Position numbers and translations under genes: made by a program. DNA of 64,000 nucleotides from UBA2357 sp046295975 (GTDB taxonomy: Bacteria; Pseudomonadota; Gammaproteobacteria; Burkholderiales; Rhodocyclaceae). Location: contig JBKBMG010000003.1 of assembly GCA_046295975.1 (NCBI GenBank), positions 62,001-126,000 of the forward strand. Direction: 5' to 3'. Positions 10,144-18,497 of the stretch are shown here, one piece after another. Each line of letters starts with the position of its first letter. Within the stretch, counting starts at the first letter, position 1. The notes beneath the pieces were generated by a model. The model had not been told where the DNA came from. It was given only the letters and a program-made list of their open reading frames with translations, and searched no databases.

Positions 10144-10572
10144 TCAGCGTTCTGAGATCTCGATTGCGGCAATGCGGTGATACGCCGCTGCCTCGTTCAG
10201 ACGACGGTCGAGGCTCGCCAGGCGGGCACCGAGCCGGTGCGCAATTGCCAGGTGCAAGGCATCGCCTGCGCGCAAGGCCGGAGGTGCTTCGATGAAAACG
10301 GCCGCACTGCGGAAATCGGCCGGTTCGACCTCGACGGTGCGCAACTCCGCCGACACGAAGCGCTGGAAGTGCGCCAAGGCTTGTTGCCGTGTGGCGGCGT
10401 CGATGGCCCCGGTGCGCTGCTTGATTCCACCGGCACTGGCCATTTCGGTCAGCGTCCAGGCCGAGACGAGCAGACCCTCACGACGCAGCGGCTCGAGCCG
10501 ATCCAGTAGCCGCGCCGCACCCGGTTCACGAAAAAACAGCGCGCCGAGTACCGAGGTATCGAGATAGATCAA
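10144..10572 (-). CDS. PIN-domain toxin, module 1
   Basis: 142-aa PIN ribonuclease toxin with the canonical acidic quartet D5 (IYLDTSVLG), E43 (TLTEMAS), D104 (RAGDALHLA) and D122 (ASLDRRL). TTG 10572 is taken as the start because it overlaps the antitoxin stop as TTGA and places the conserved LIYLDTS strand at the N-terminus. The upstream extension of the frame lies inside the antitoxin gene. It is followed by the promoter region of the next toxin-antitoxin module. Confidence 0.8.
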   Translation of the reverse strand: MIYLDTSVLGALFFREPGAARLLDRLEPLRREGLLVSAWTLTEMASAGGIKQRTGAIDAATRQQALAHFQRFVSAELRTVEVEPADFRSAAVFIEAPPALRAGDALHLAIAHRLGARLASLDRRLNEAAAYHRIAAIEISER

Positions 10573-10796
10573 AGCAGATCCTGCTCGCGCATCTGCGCCA
10601 CGCTCAAGCCTTCCGTGGGCGGCGCCTCCACCCAGTTGCGCAATGCAGACCAACCGAAACCGGGCGCTCCCGGCTCGGCCACAAGACGCGCCACCGGTTG
10701 CCCGCGGCGGGTGATCAGCACGTCGTCGCCGGCCTCGACGTCGGCAATCAGGCTGGAAAGCCGGGTTTTGGTCTCTGCGACGGTAGCGATCTTCAT
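10569..10796 (-). CDS. Phd/YefM-family antitoxin, module 1
   Basis: 75-aa antitoxin. The N-terminus MKIATVAETKTRLSSLI, followed by VEAGDDVLITRRGQPVARLV, is the Phd/YefM fold signature. The C-terminal third, ending AQMREQDLL, is the toxin-binding tail. ATG 10796 is used because the fold begins there. It overlaps the PIN toxin by 4 nt. It lies 83 nt downstream of jetA, and that spacer carries an inverted repeat likely to be its operator. Confidence 0.83.
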   Translation of the reverse strand: MKIATVAETKTRLSSLIADVEAGDDVLITRRGQPVARLVAEPGAPGFGWSALRNWVEAPPTEGLSVAQMREQDLL

Positions 10797-10816
10797 ATTT
10801 TCACCGGTGCCCGATA

Positions 10817-10853
10817 TGGTCAACTACATGGAAATTCTTTCATCTGTTGACCA
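10817..10853 (-). promoter_or_regulatory. inverted repeat in the jetA-Phd spacer, candidate operator
   Basis: TGGTCAAC (10817-10824) and GTTGACCA (10846-10853) are perfect complements with 21 nt between them, about two helical turns from centre to centre. The pair sits 21 nt upstream of the Phd-type antitoxin ATG, where an autoregulating antitoxin would bind. The local sequence is AT-richer than its surroundings. A convincing -35/-10 pair was not identified. Confidence 0.5.
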
Positions 10854-10879
10854 TTTTGTAAACGTTGCGTTTGTAAGCC

Positions 10880-12322
10880 TCACCGCAGAAAAATCACCCT
10901 TGGCAGCGCCGCCTGCTTCCATTCGCCTGCCGTCGTCTGCCAGCACACTGGCTCTTCGCACGCATCGTCGAACACGGTGTTGGGCCGCTCGCCGGCCAGT
11001 TGCAGCCAGGCCACCAGCTCGGCCAGGCCTTGGCGCAGCGGCTGGGTGGTGAGCAGCTCGGCCAGCGTGATCTGGGCGCGGGTCTGCAGGCTTTGGCGCA
11101 GGTGGCGGGCGAGTTCGGCGCGGTCGATGACGACTTGCTCGAACAAGGCCTCGGCAGCGAAGTCGGCCTCGCCGGCTTGCAGTTCGAGGGCATCGATGCG
11201 CGGGCGCAAGGCCGGCCGGTACAGTGGGCGCTCCATCGGCAGTTCGATGTCGGCGGCGGCTTCGTCGATGTCCATGAAGGTGCCGGTGGGCATGGCCTCG
11301 CGCAGCGCCACCGCGTGGGCCTCGATGCCGTGCAGCAAGTCCATGATGCGGCGGTTCTCCAGATACGCCTGGTCGTCGAGAAAGCGGCGCAGTTGCTGCG
11401 AGAGCTGCGCGACGGTGCGCTGGGTGTGTTCGCCGGCCTCCAGCCAGTCGTAATGCACCCGGCGCAGGCGCGGGTCGGGCTGGAGTTCGGCCACCGGCGG
11501 CAGCGCGAGTACCTGTTCGAGCAGGTCGCCGAGTTCTTCCTGGCGCGCCTGCGACATCAGGAAGTCCCAGAACGCGCGGAAACTGCGCCCCTGGTCGGAG
11601 TCCGCGATGGTGTCGCGCTCGCCGAGGATCTCGTCGAGCAGGGCGCCGCGCGCGCCGTCCCACAGCGCGATGCGTTCGCGCACGCGGCGATCCAGGCCGC
11701 GGAAGTTGTGCTCCACCTCGCGAAAGTCCGCCAGCAGCTCGCGCGCCAGCAGGGTGAGCTGCTGGAAGCGGTCGCGCACCGCGGTGGCGTCGAGCAGCGG
11801 GATGTCGCCGTCGCGGATGCGGGCGATCTCGGCGTCGATCTCGTCGCGCTTCCTGTTCAGCTCGCGGATGCGGGTCTCGGGGTCGGTTTCGCTGCCTTCC
11901 ACCATTTGCCGGAGGAGGTCGAACACCGTCAGCAGGCGTGATTCGGTGCCGACGAAGCTGCGCTCGGACAGGCTCGCCAGCCAGGCGATGGCCTTTTCGG
12001 TGGCGGGGGTGAGGTCGTAATGGGGTTCGTCCGAGCCGGTGGGGTAGAACTTGCGCAGCCAGGCGCGCTCGTTGCCGGCCCAGTCGTCGAGGTAGTCGAG
12101 CGCACGGCGCGGAAAGGCCCCTTCGCCGAGGCGCTCGCGCAGCGCGTACAGCTCGTCTTCCAGCGCCTCGACGAGGTCGGCCTGCGCCATGACGCGCACG
12201 TTGGGCTGCACGAACACGCGGGCGAGAAAGCTCGCCACCAGCGGTGCGGAGTCGGCGAGCAGCAGCCGCCACGCCGGGTGATGGCGGCGCAGGGTGTCGA
12301 GGGTGGCGTAGTCGAGCGCCAT
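10880..12322 (-). CDS. jetA: Wadjet kleisin-like subunit JetA (DUF3375, MukF-like)
   Basis: 480-aa DUF3375 protein, the MukF/kleisin-like Wadjet subunit that bridges JetC heads and binds JetB. The N-terminal winged-helix region starts MALDYATLDTLRRHHPAW. A helical middle part is rich in Arg/Glu (RIRELNRKRDEIDAEI near residues 146-161), and a second winged-helix-like C-terminus follows (AEDLLTTQPLRQG type segment, about 420-450). ATG 12322 lies 9 nt after the stop of the upstream helicase gene, so the two are almost certainly co-transcribed. Downstream, two toxin-antitoxin modules intervene before jetB. Confidence 0.9.
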   Translation of the reverse strand: MALDYATLDTLRRHHPAWRLLLADSAPLVASFLARVFVQPNVRVMAQADLVEALEDELYALRERLGEGAFPRRALDYLDDWAGNERAWLRKFYPTGSDEPHYDLTPATEKAIAWLASLSERSFVGTESRLLTVFDLLRQMVEGSETDPETRIRELNRKRDEIDAEIARIRDGDIPLLDATAVRDRFQQLTLLARELLADFREVEHNFRGLDRRVRERIALWDGARGALLDEILGERDTIADSDQGRSFRAFWDFLMSQARQEELGDLLEQVLALPPVAELQPDPRLRRVHYDWLEAGEHTQRTVAQLSQQLRRFLDDQAYLENRRIMDLLHGIEAHAVALREAMPTGTFMDIDEAAADIELPMERPLYRPALRPRIDALELQAGEADFAAEALFEQVVIDRAELARHLRQSLQTRAQITLAELLTTQPLRQGLAELVAWLQLAGERPNTVFDDACEEPVCWQTTAGEWKQAALPRVIFLR

Positions 12323-12331
12323 CGGTGACGC

Positions 12332-14851
12332 TCAGCGGCGCTTGGCGAGCGCGCTGGCCAGGCCGGCGAGCACGTCGGCGATGCGGCCAACCGTCTCGGG
12401 TTCCGGCAGCGGCAGCTTGAGGTGGGACTGCCCGGTGGTTTCGTCGCGTACCACCCACGGGTGCTTTGCCCCGGTGTCCTGGGGCTGGCTGGCGACCGCC
12501 AGTGCCTCGACGAGTTGGGTGCCGACGCCGAGCAGTGCGGCCCACGGGTCGCCATCCCGATCGCCGTCGTGAGCGGGACTGGATGAAGCCGGTGCGCACC
12601 CGGCGGGCTCGCCTTGGGCCTCACCGTCTTCCCGTGGGGGGCTCTCCGTATCGCGCTCGGGATCGTCGGTCTGGGTGGCCGGTGCCTCTTCGGTCGGGGT
12701 GATCGGTTCGCCTGGTGCCACTGCGCCAGTAACCGCCTCGACCTCCTTCATGAAGCGCGACAGACGGGTGCCCTCGAGCGAGATGTCGGCGCCGCCGCCG
12801 TCGAGGATGCCCGCCGCGAGCGAGCGCTTGAACGCCAGCACCGACAGCATGCCCTCCTCGATGGTGCCGCGGGCGACGAAGTTCACCACCCGGATCGGGC
12901 GCTGCTGACCGAGGCGGTGGATGCGCGCGACGCGTTGCTCGAGCACCGCGGGGTTCCACGGCAGGTCCATGTTCACCAGCGTGGCGGCGTGCTGCAGGTT
13001 GAGGCCGGTGCTGCCGGCGTCGGTGGCAAGAAAGAGCCGACACGCCGGGTCGTCGCGGAAGCGGTCGACCAGCGCCTGGCGCTTGTTCGAGGGCACGCCG
13101 CCGTGGAACAGCACGTAGCCCCAGCCGCGCGCCTCGAAACGCCGGATCAGCACTTCGTGCATGCGCAGCCACTGGCTGAAGATCACCACCTTCTCGTCGG
13201 GGTCGGCGAACAGTTCGTCGAGCAGGGCGGCGAGTTCGTCCGCCTTCACGCCGTGGTCGCTCTCCTGATCGATCAGATAGCTGCTGTCGCAGGCCATGCG
13301 CATGTTCTGCAGTGCGCAGGTGAGCCGCCGCTGGTCAGTGTCGGACAGAAAACCGCTCGCCCGCCAGCGCTGCACGATGCGCGCGGCGACCTGGGCGTTG
13401 TCTTCGTGCAGCGCGGCCTGCAGCTCGGTCATCGGCACCAGCACCTGCTGGTCGGTGCGCTCGGGCAACTGGGTCAGCACCTGAGCCTTGCGGCGCCGGA
13501 TCAGGATGGGCGCGAGCGTTTGTCCGATGCGGTCGAGGCCGATGTAGCCGGTGACCCGCCCGCTGTCGTCGCGCTGGGTGTGCTCGTGCAGCAGTTTCCA
13601 GGTCGGCCCCAGGCGGTGCTGGTCCACGAACTGGACGATGGAGATGAGCTCCTCGAGCTTGTTTTCCAGCGGCGTGCCGGTGAGCACGATCGCGTAAGGG
13701 CTGTCGATGCGCTTGATGGCGCGCGCGGCAATGGTGTTCCAGTTCTTGACGCGCTGGGCCTCGTCGACGATGACCAGCTCCGGCGCCCACTCCTGGATCA
13801 GGTCGAGGTCGCTGCGCAGCTTCTCGTAGTTGGTGATCTTGCAGAAGTCGTCGGCGGCGAAGATGTCGCGCCGCGCGGGGCGCCCGCCCTCGACCACCCG
13901 TGCCTCGCGCCCGGCGAAGCGCGCGATCTCGCGCTGCCATTGATACTTGAGCGAGGTCGGGCAGATCACCAGCACCCGCCTCACACCGAAATATCGGGCA
14001 AAGATCTCGGCCGCGGTAATCGCCTGGATGGTCTTGCCGAGCCCCATGTCGTCGCCGATCAGGGCACGGCCGGCATGCACCGCAAACAAGGCCCCTTCCG
14101 CCTGGTAGGGGTAGAGCGGAACCTTGACGAGCTTGGCCAGGGTCGGGCTGCTTGCACCCTCGGGAAACGCCTTTTCGAGGGTCTGGCGGCGGCGCTCGGC
14201 ATCACGCAGGCTCGCCAGGTGGTCGCGCGCGGCGTCGTCGATATGCAAGGGGTGGTCGAAGTGGGCGCAGCCCTTGATCAAGGTCTCGACCCCCGCGAAC
14301 TTGTGGGAGGCGAGGACGAAGCGCGTACCGTTCTTGTCGGTGTCGACACGGAAGATCCCGCGCGCGAGCTCGATCACCGCCTCCGGGGCGTCGCTGCCCG
14401 GCCGAAAGCGCAGGGTGCGCGGATTGCCCGGGTGCAAGACCAGTTCGCTGTAAGGCGGAACAAAGCCCCGCTTCAGTGCGGTTCTCGCACCGCGCCTGCG
14501 CTCCAGACATCCGAGGACGAATTCGATATGTTTGCAGGTACCGAGATCATTGGTCTGAAAGTCCGGGCAGGTGCAGAGGTTGTCGCCCGGGACCAGACCC
14601 CGGATTTGAACCCGGTAGGCCCGATCCGACTCACGGTTGCTGACCCGAAACTCGGAGAACAACGGATCGCCGCCAAGATTCTCGAGCCCGAAAGACTGTT
14701 CCCGACCAAACTGGCGGCGCAACAGACGCTGCCATTCTTCGGGCGCCATCGCCACCGGTTTCTTCCGGGGGGACAGCCGCGGCTCGCGGGCAGTACGGGG
14801 CTTGTTCGGACGAATCGTGCGCTTGCGCGCGGGGGCGGATGTCGTGGTCAT
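12332..14851 (-). CDS. SWIM zinc-finger SNF2-family helicase/translocase at the head of the jet operon
   Basis: 839-aa SF2 ATPase. A SWIM-type zinc ligand set C93, C95, C106, H108 (CTCPDF...GTCKH) is followed by the SNF2 core: motif I DMGLGKT (268-274), motif II DEAQ (363-366, in place of DEAH), and in the C-terminal RecA lobe the motif VI block QRVARIHRLGQ. A low-complexity acidic tail (roughly 720-790) precedes the final 50 residues. ATG 14851. The stop is 9 nt before jetA on the same strand, which suggests a functional link with Wadjet. It is not one of the four canonical Wadjet proteins, so its role as a fifth component or regulator is inference. A TTGACA hexamer lies 24 nt before the ATG, too close to be the whole promoter. 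Confidence 0.88.
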   Translation of the reverse strand: MTTTSAPARKRTIRPNKPRTAREPRLSPRKKPVAMAPEEWQRLLRRQFGREQSFGLENLGGDPLFSEFRVSNRESDRAYRVQIRGLVPGDNLCTCPDFQTNDLGTCKHIEFVLGCLERRRGARTALKRGFVPPYSELVLHPGNPRTLRFRPGSDAPEAVIELARGIFRVDTDKNGTRFVLASHKFAGVETLIKGCAHFDHPLHIDDAARDHLASLRDAERRRQTLEKAFPEGASSPTLAKLVKVPLYPYQAEGALFAVHAGRALIGDDMGLGKTIQAITAAEIFARYFGVRRVLVICPTSLKYQWQREIARFAGREARVVEGGRPARRDIFAADDFCKITNYEKLRSDLDLIQEWAPELVIVDEAQRVKNWNTIAARAIKRIDSPYAIVLTGTPLENKLEELISIVQFVDQHRLGPTWKLLHEHTQRDDSGRVTGYIGLDRIGQTLAPILIRRRKAQVLTQLPERTDQQVLVPMTELQAALHEDNAQVAARIVQRWRASGFLSDTDQRRLTCALQNMRMACDSSYLIDQESDHGVKADELAALLDELFADPDEKVVIFSQWLRMHEVLIRRFEARGWGYVLFHGGVPSNKRQALVDRFRDDPACRLFLATDAGSTGLNLQHAATLVNMDLPWNPAVLEQRVARIHRLGQQRPIRVVNFVARGTIEEGMLSVLAFKRSLAAGILDGGGADISLEGTRLSRFMKEVEAVTGAVAPGEPITPTEEAPATQTDDPERDTESPPREDGEAQGEPAGCAPASSSPAHDGDRDGDPWAALLGVGTQLVEALAVASQPQDTGAKHPWVVRDETTGQSHLKLPLPEPETVGRIADVLAGLASALAKRR

Positions 14852-14934
14852 TGGAATCGAAGGTGTGGTGTCAAACCATGCGAAGTCCAGCGGAGCTGGA
14901 ATGAGTTGAGCCGACCCACCACTGCACGATGCCC

Positions 14935-17466
14935 TTATCGCGCAGTCTTGCGCAACACCCGGGTGAGCGCATCGAGTTCGCTCAACAAGGACGTCAGCGG
15001 GGCGGCGTACGCGTCCTCGCTGCCGGCGCGGGCGAGTTCCTCGACCAGTTGTGCGGCGGCGAGTGCCTGGTTGGCGAAGAACACCCCTACGCTGCCCTTG
15101 GCCGTGTGCGCCAGCTCCGCCAGCCGGCGCGCGTCGCGGCGGTCGCGGGCATCGCGCAGATCACGCAGCAACGGACCGACGTCACGCAGGTAGATCTGGA
15201 TCAGCTGTTGCAGCGAATCTTCGTCGCCATCGAGCAGATCGCGGGTTTCGGCCAGATCGATGTACGCCGACTGCTCGAAGGACTCGAGCATGGTCATCTC
15301 GCTGGCATCGATGGTGGCGTCGCCGGGACGATGTACCAAGTCGTCGATCAGCGCGAACAAGGGCACCGGCCGAATCGGTTTGGTGAGAAAGCCGTCCATA
15401 CCAGCTTCCAGGCATCGCTCGCGGTCTTCCACGCCGGTGTGCGCGGTCATCGCGACAATAGGTACCGGACGCCACTCGCGGGTGCTCATCGCCCAGCTCC
15501 GGCGCGCCTCCCGCGCACGGATCGCACGCGTGGCGTCGAGCCCGCCCATCACCGGCATCTGCATGTCCATGAGAATGAGATCGAACGAGGCCTCGTCGAA
15601 GCGCTCGAGCGCCTCCTCGCCGTTGTTGGCGACCGTCACACGGTGCCCCGCCTTCTGCAGGATCTGGGTCGCGACCGCCTGATTGACGAGGTTGTCTTCC
15701 ACCAGCAGCACCGACAGCGGCGATACCTGCTCGGCCTCGGCGCGCAGCATCTCGGTCAGGCTCACGCTGGGATCAAACGCAAACAGGTTGTCGGTCGGCT
15801 CATCGGTCGCTGCCGATGCCGGCGTCCCGACCAGGGCGACCCGCAGGACGTCGATCAATTCGGTGCGGCCAAACGGTTTGGCAAGACGCGAAGCCAACCC
15901 GAGCGCCTTGCAGCGGGCGACATCGTCCTTGCGGGTATGGGTGGGCAACATCACCACGATACGGTCCAGCCACGGCGCCGCATCGCCAAGCGTTTCCGCC
16001 AGGGTGAATCCACCCGGCGCGGGCATGCGACTGTCGAGCAACATGAAGTCGAAGGGATCGCGCCCGGCGCGCTCGCCCGCGAGCAGCGCCTGGGCGGATT
16101 CACCGTCGGCCGCAAGCGCCGGACGCATGCCGAGTTGCTGAAGCACCTCGCACAAGTGCCGGCCATAACCGGAACTGCCCTCGACAACGAGGACTCTGCG
16201 ACCGGCCAGGTCCGCGGTGTCCGTCGGCGCTGCAGCCTCCACAACGGTGAACTGACAGGCGAAATGAAAACGGCTTCCCTGGCCGAGCGCGCTGGTAACC
16301 GCCAAACGCCCGCCCATGAGTTCGACCAACTGGCGGCTGATTGCCAACCCGAGCCCGGTTCCGCCGTACTTGCGGGTGGTACTTGCGTCCGCCTGGGTGA
16401 AGGCGCCAAAGATTGCTTCCTGTCGCTCCGGCGGAATACCGATGCCGGTATCGCTCACGGCGAACTCGAGCAGGCTGCGCCCGCCCTGACCGCGCGACAG
16501 GCGTGTGACGCGCAATTCGATATCGCCGCGTTCGGTGAACTTGATCGCGTTGCCGAGCAAATTCACCAGCACCTGACGCAGACGCCCCGGGTCACCACGC
16601 AGCCACATCGGCACCTCCGGCGGCAGATGCCAGAAGATCTCCAGCCCCTTCTCATGCGCCCGCAGCGCCAGCGACTTGACGACGTCCGACACCAGTTCAT
16701 GCACATCGAAATCGATGTCCTCGAGCACCAGGCGGCCAGCCTCGATCTTGGAGAAATCCAGGATGTCGTTGATGATGCCGAGCAAGGCCTCTGCCGACGA
16801 GCGGACGGTTCTGAGATAGTCGCGCTGCTCCACCTCAAGACGCGTGTCGAGCAACAACTCGGTCATGCCGATGATGCCGTTCATCGGGGTACGAATCTCG
16901 TGGCTGACGTTGGCGAGGAATTCGCCCTTCATTCGGCTGGCCGCCTCCGCACTGTCGCGCGCGGCCTCGAGTTCGGCCTGGGCCGCCATTTGCGCGGTCA
17001 CGTCCTGATAGGTGCCGAGCAACCGCCGCCAGCGTCCATCCTCGCCCCGCTCGGATGCTCCGGCCCGCAAGCTCACCCAGCGCACCGGCACACCAGTGGC
17101 GTCCAGCGGCTGCAGCCGGATGTCGGCCTCAAACGAGGGAAGATCGCCGCGCAAGTGTGCGCGGAGCAAGGTTTCGAACTTGGATCGGTCCTCCACGCGG
17201 ATCAACGGCGCGAACTCGACCGACGGCAGCACCCAGGGTGTGCCGTCGTCCTCCATGCCAAGGAAATCGCGCAAACCCGGGTCGACCCGCAGCATGCCCG
17301 ACGCCAGGTCCCACTCCCAGAAACCGGCCGTGGTACGACCTAGCCCCAGACCCAGCCGCGCCCGTGCCACCGACAGCTCGCGTTCGTACTGCAGGCAACG
17401 CGAACGCAGCGCAGCGTATTCGCCGTCCGGTTCTTCCGCCCCCGTGAGCGCGGATTCAGCCGTCAT
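14935..17466 (-). CDS. hybrid sensor histidine kinase (PAS-HisKA-HATPase-REC-REC-Hpt)
   Basis: 843-aa cytoplasmic multi-step phosphorelay kinase with no predicted membrane segment. In order: a coiled start, a PAS domain (about 35-165, TTAGFWEWDLASG), HisKA with the phospho-His in NVSHEIRTPMNG, HATPase_c (DTGIGIP, GTGLGLAIS), a first receiver, a second receiver (LLVEDNLVNQ, LMDMQMPVMGG, TKPI) and a C-terminal Hpt domain (ELAHTAKGSVG). The first receiver has VVEGSSG where the acidic pair is normally VDD, so it may be degenerate although LLDSRMP and the KPF lysine remain. ATG 17466 has only a weak ribosome-binding sequence. No cognate regulator is adjacent. It lies between dapB and the helicase-jet operon. 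Confidence 0.93.
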   Translation of the reverse strand: MTAESALTGAEEPDGEYAALRSRCLQYERELSVARARLGLGLGRTTAGFWEWDLASGMLRVDPGLRDFLGMEDDGTPWVLPSVEFAPLIRVEDRSKFETLLRAHLRGDLPSFEADIRLQPLDATGVPVRWVSLRAGASERGEDGRWRRLLGTYQDVTAQMAAQAELEAARDSAEAASRMKGEFLANVSHEIRTPMNGIIGMTELLLDTRLEVEQRDYLRTVRSSAEALLGIINDILDFSKIEAGRLVLEDIDFDVHELVSDVVKSLALRAHEKGLEIFWHLPPEVPMWLRGDPGRLRQVLVNLLGNAIKFTERGDIELRVTRLSRGQGGRSLLEFAVSDTGIGIPPERQEAIFGAFTQADASTTRKYGGTGLGLAISRQLVELMGGRLAVTSALGQGSRFHFACQFTVVEAAAPTDTADLAGRRVLVVEGSSGYGRHLCEVLQQLGMRPALAADGESAQALLAGERAGRDPFDFMLLDSRMPAPGGFTLAETLGDAAPWLDRIVVMLPTHTRKDDVARCKALGLASRLAKPFGRTELIDVLRVALVGTPASAATDEPTDNLFAFDPSVSLTEMLRAEAEQVSPLSVLLVEDNLVNQAVATQILQKAGHRVTVANNGEEALERFDEASFDLILMDMQMPVMGGLDATRAIRAREARRSWAMSTREWRPVPIVAMTAHTGVEDRERCLEAGMDGFLTKPIRPVPLFALIDDLVHRPGDATIDASEMTMLESFEQSAYIDLAETRDLLDGDEDSLQQLIQIYLRDVGPLLRDLRDARDRRDARRLAELAHTAKGSVGVFFANQALAAAQLVEELARAGSEDAYAAPLTSLLSELDALTRVLRKTAR

Positions 17467-17537
17467 GATGAAAGGCAAGGACGAGGACCATGCCGGATAT
17501 CGCCAAAGAGTGGGCCAAGAGGCATGCTCGAAGGTGC

Positions 17538-18344
17538 TCAGCGCAGCCCGAGCACGTCCTGCATATCGAACAGTCCCGCACGCTTGTCGGCAAGGAAACG
17601 CGCCGCACGCATCGCACCGGTAGCGTAGGGCATGCGGCTACCGGACTTGTGGGTGATCTCGATGCGCTCGCCGAGCCCGGCAAACAACACCGTATGGTCG
17701 CCCACCACGTCACCGCCCCGGATCGTGGAGAAGCCGATCGTTTCCGGGCGACGCTCGCCGGTGACGCCCTCGCGGCCATAGATTGCACATTCGGACAAGT
17801 CACGGCCCTGCGCCTGAGCGACCACCTCTCCCATCCGCAGCGCCGTGCCGGACGGCGCGTCCACCTTGTAGCGATGATGGGCCTCGATGATCTCGACGTC
17901 GTAGCCTTGGTCGAGGATGCGCGCTGCCACCTCGAGCAGCCGGAACACCGCGTTCACACCGACCGCCATGTTGGGCGCGAAGACGACCGGTACGGCCTCG
18001 GCGGTTTCTGCGATGCGACGCTTCTGATCCACGTCGAACCCGGTGGTACCGATCACCGCCGCCTTGCCAAGCTCGTGCGCGAGCGCAAGATGCGTCAGCG
18101 TGCCCTCCGGCCGGGTGAAATCGATCACGCAGTCGGCCGCGGCGATCGCGGTCCGTGCGTCATCCCCAACCAACACGCCACAGGCGACGCCCACCAACTC
18201 CCCCGCATCGCGCCCGACCATCGGGCTGCCAGGCCGATCAAACGCCGACACCAGATGAACGCCCGGATCGGCGACCGCCGCCTCGATCAGCATCCGTCCC
18301 ATACGACCGGTCGCCCCGGCAATCGCCACTTTTACCTGCGCCAT
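17538..18344 (-). CDS. dapB: 4-hydroxy-tetrahydrodipicolinate reductase
   Basis: NAD(P)H-dependent reductase of the diaminopimelate/lysine pathway. It has 268 aa, the usual length. The N-terminal Rossmann loop is VAIAGATGRMGR. The substrate site motif EAHHRYKVDAPSGTA carries the catalytic His pair and Lys. The C-terminus ends RAGLFDMQDVLGLR as in proteobacterial DapB. ATG 18344. It lies downstream of bamE on the same strand, part of the fur-bamE-dapB block common in betaproteobacteria. Confidence 0.97.
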   Translation of the reverse strand: MAQVKVAIAGATGRMGRMLIEAAVADPGVHLVSAFDRPGSPMVGRDAGELVGVACGVLVGDDARTAIAAADCVIDFTRPEGTLTHLALAHELGKAAVIGTTGFDVDQKRRIAETAEAVPVVFAPNMAVGVNAVFRLLEVAARILDQGYDVEIIEAHHRYKVDAPSGTALRMGEVVAQAQGRDLSECAIYGREGVTGERRPETIGFSTIRGGDVVGDHTVLFAGLGERIEITHKSGSRMPYATGAMRAARFLADKRAGLFDMQDVLGLR

Positions 18345-18497
18345 ATCTCCCTTTCCGCTATCCAGTCAATACTCTGGGTGAGCCCCCCAGAGCTTGTACA
18401 TCAATCCGCAACGCGTCCCGGTCGCGACCGTGGGCGGCGCCCGCGCCCTCCGTCCTCAGCCCGGCCATCCGCCGACCTGCCAGCGCGCAGTCCGACG

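Noticed and set aside
9998..10144. Extended N-terminus of the VapB frame up to 10144
   Set aside because: The extension runs through the inverted-repeat promoter/operator and has no similarity to AbrB antitoxins; ATG 9997 begins the domain.
10797..10879. TTGACC hexamer as -35 of the Phd-type module
   Set aside because: With a 17-nt spacer the -10 would overlap the start codon, so it is more likely part of the inverted repeat than a promoter element.
12614..17343. Long plus-strand frames (12614-15193 and 14929-17343) opposite the helicase and histidine kinase
   Set aside because: Both are antisense shadows without domains; the minus-strand products have complete motif sets.
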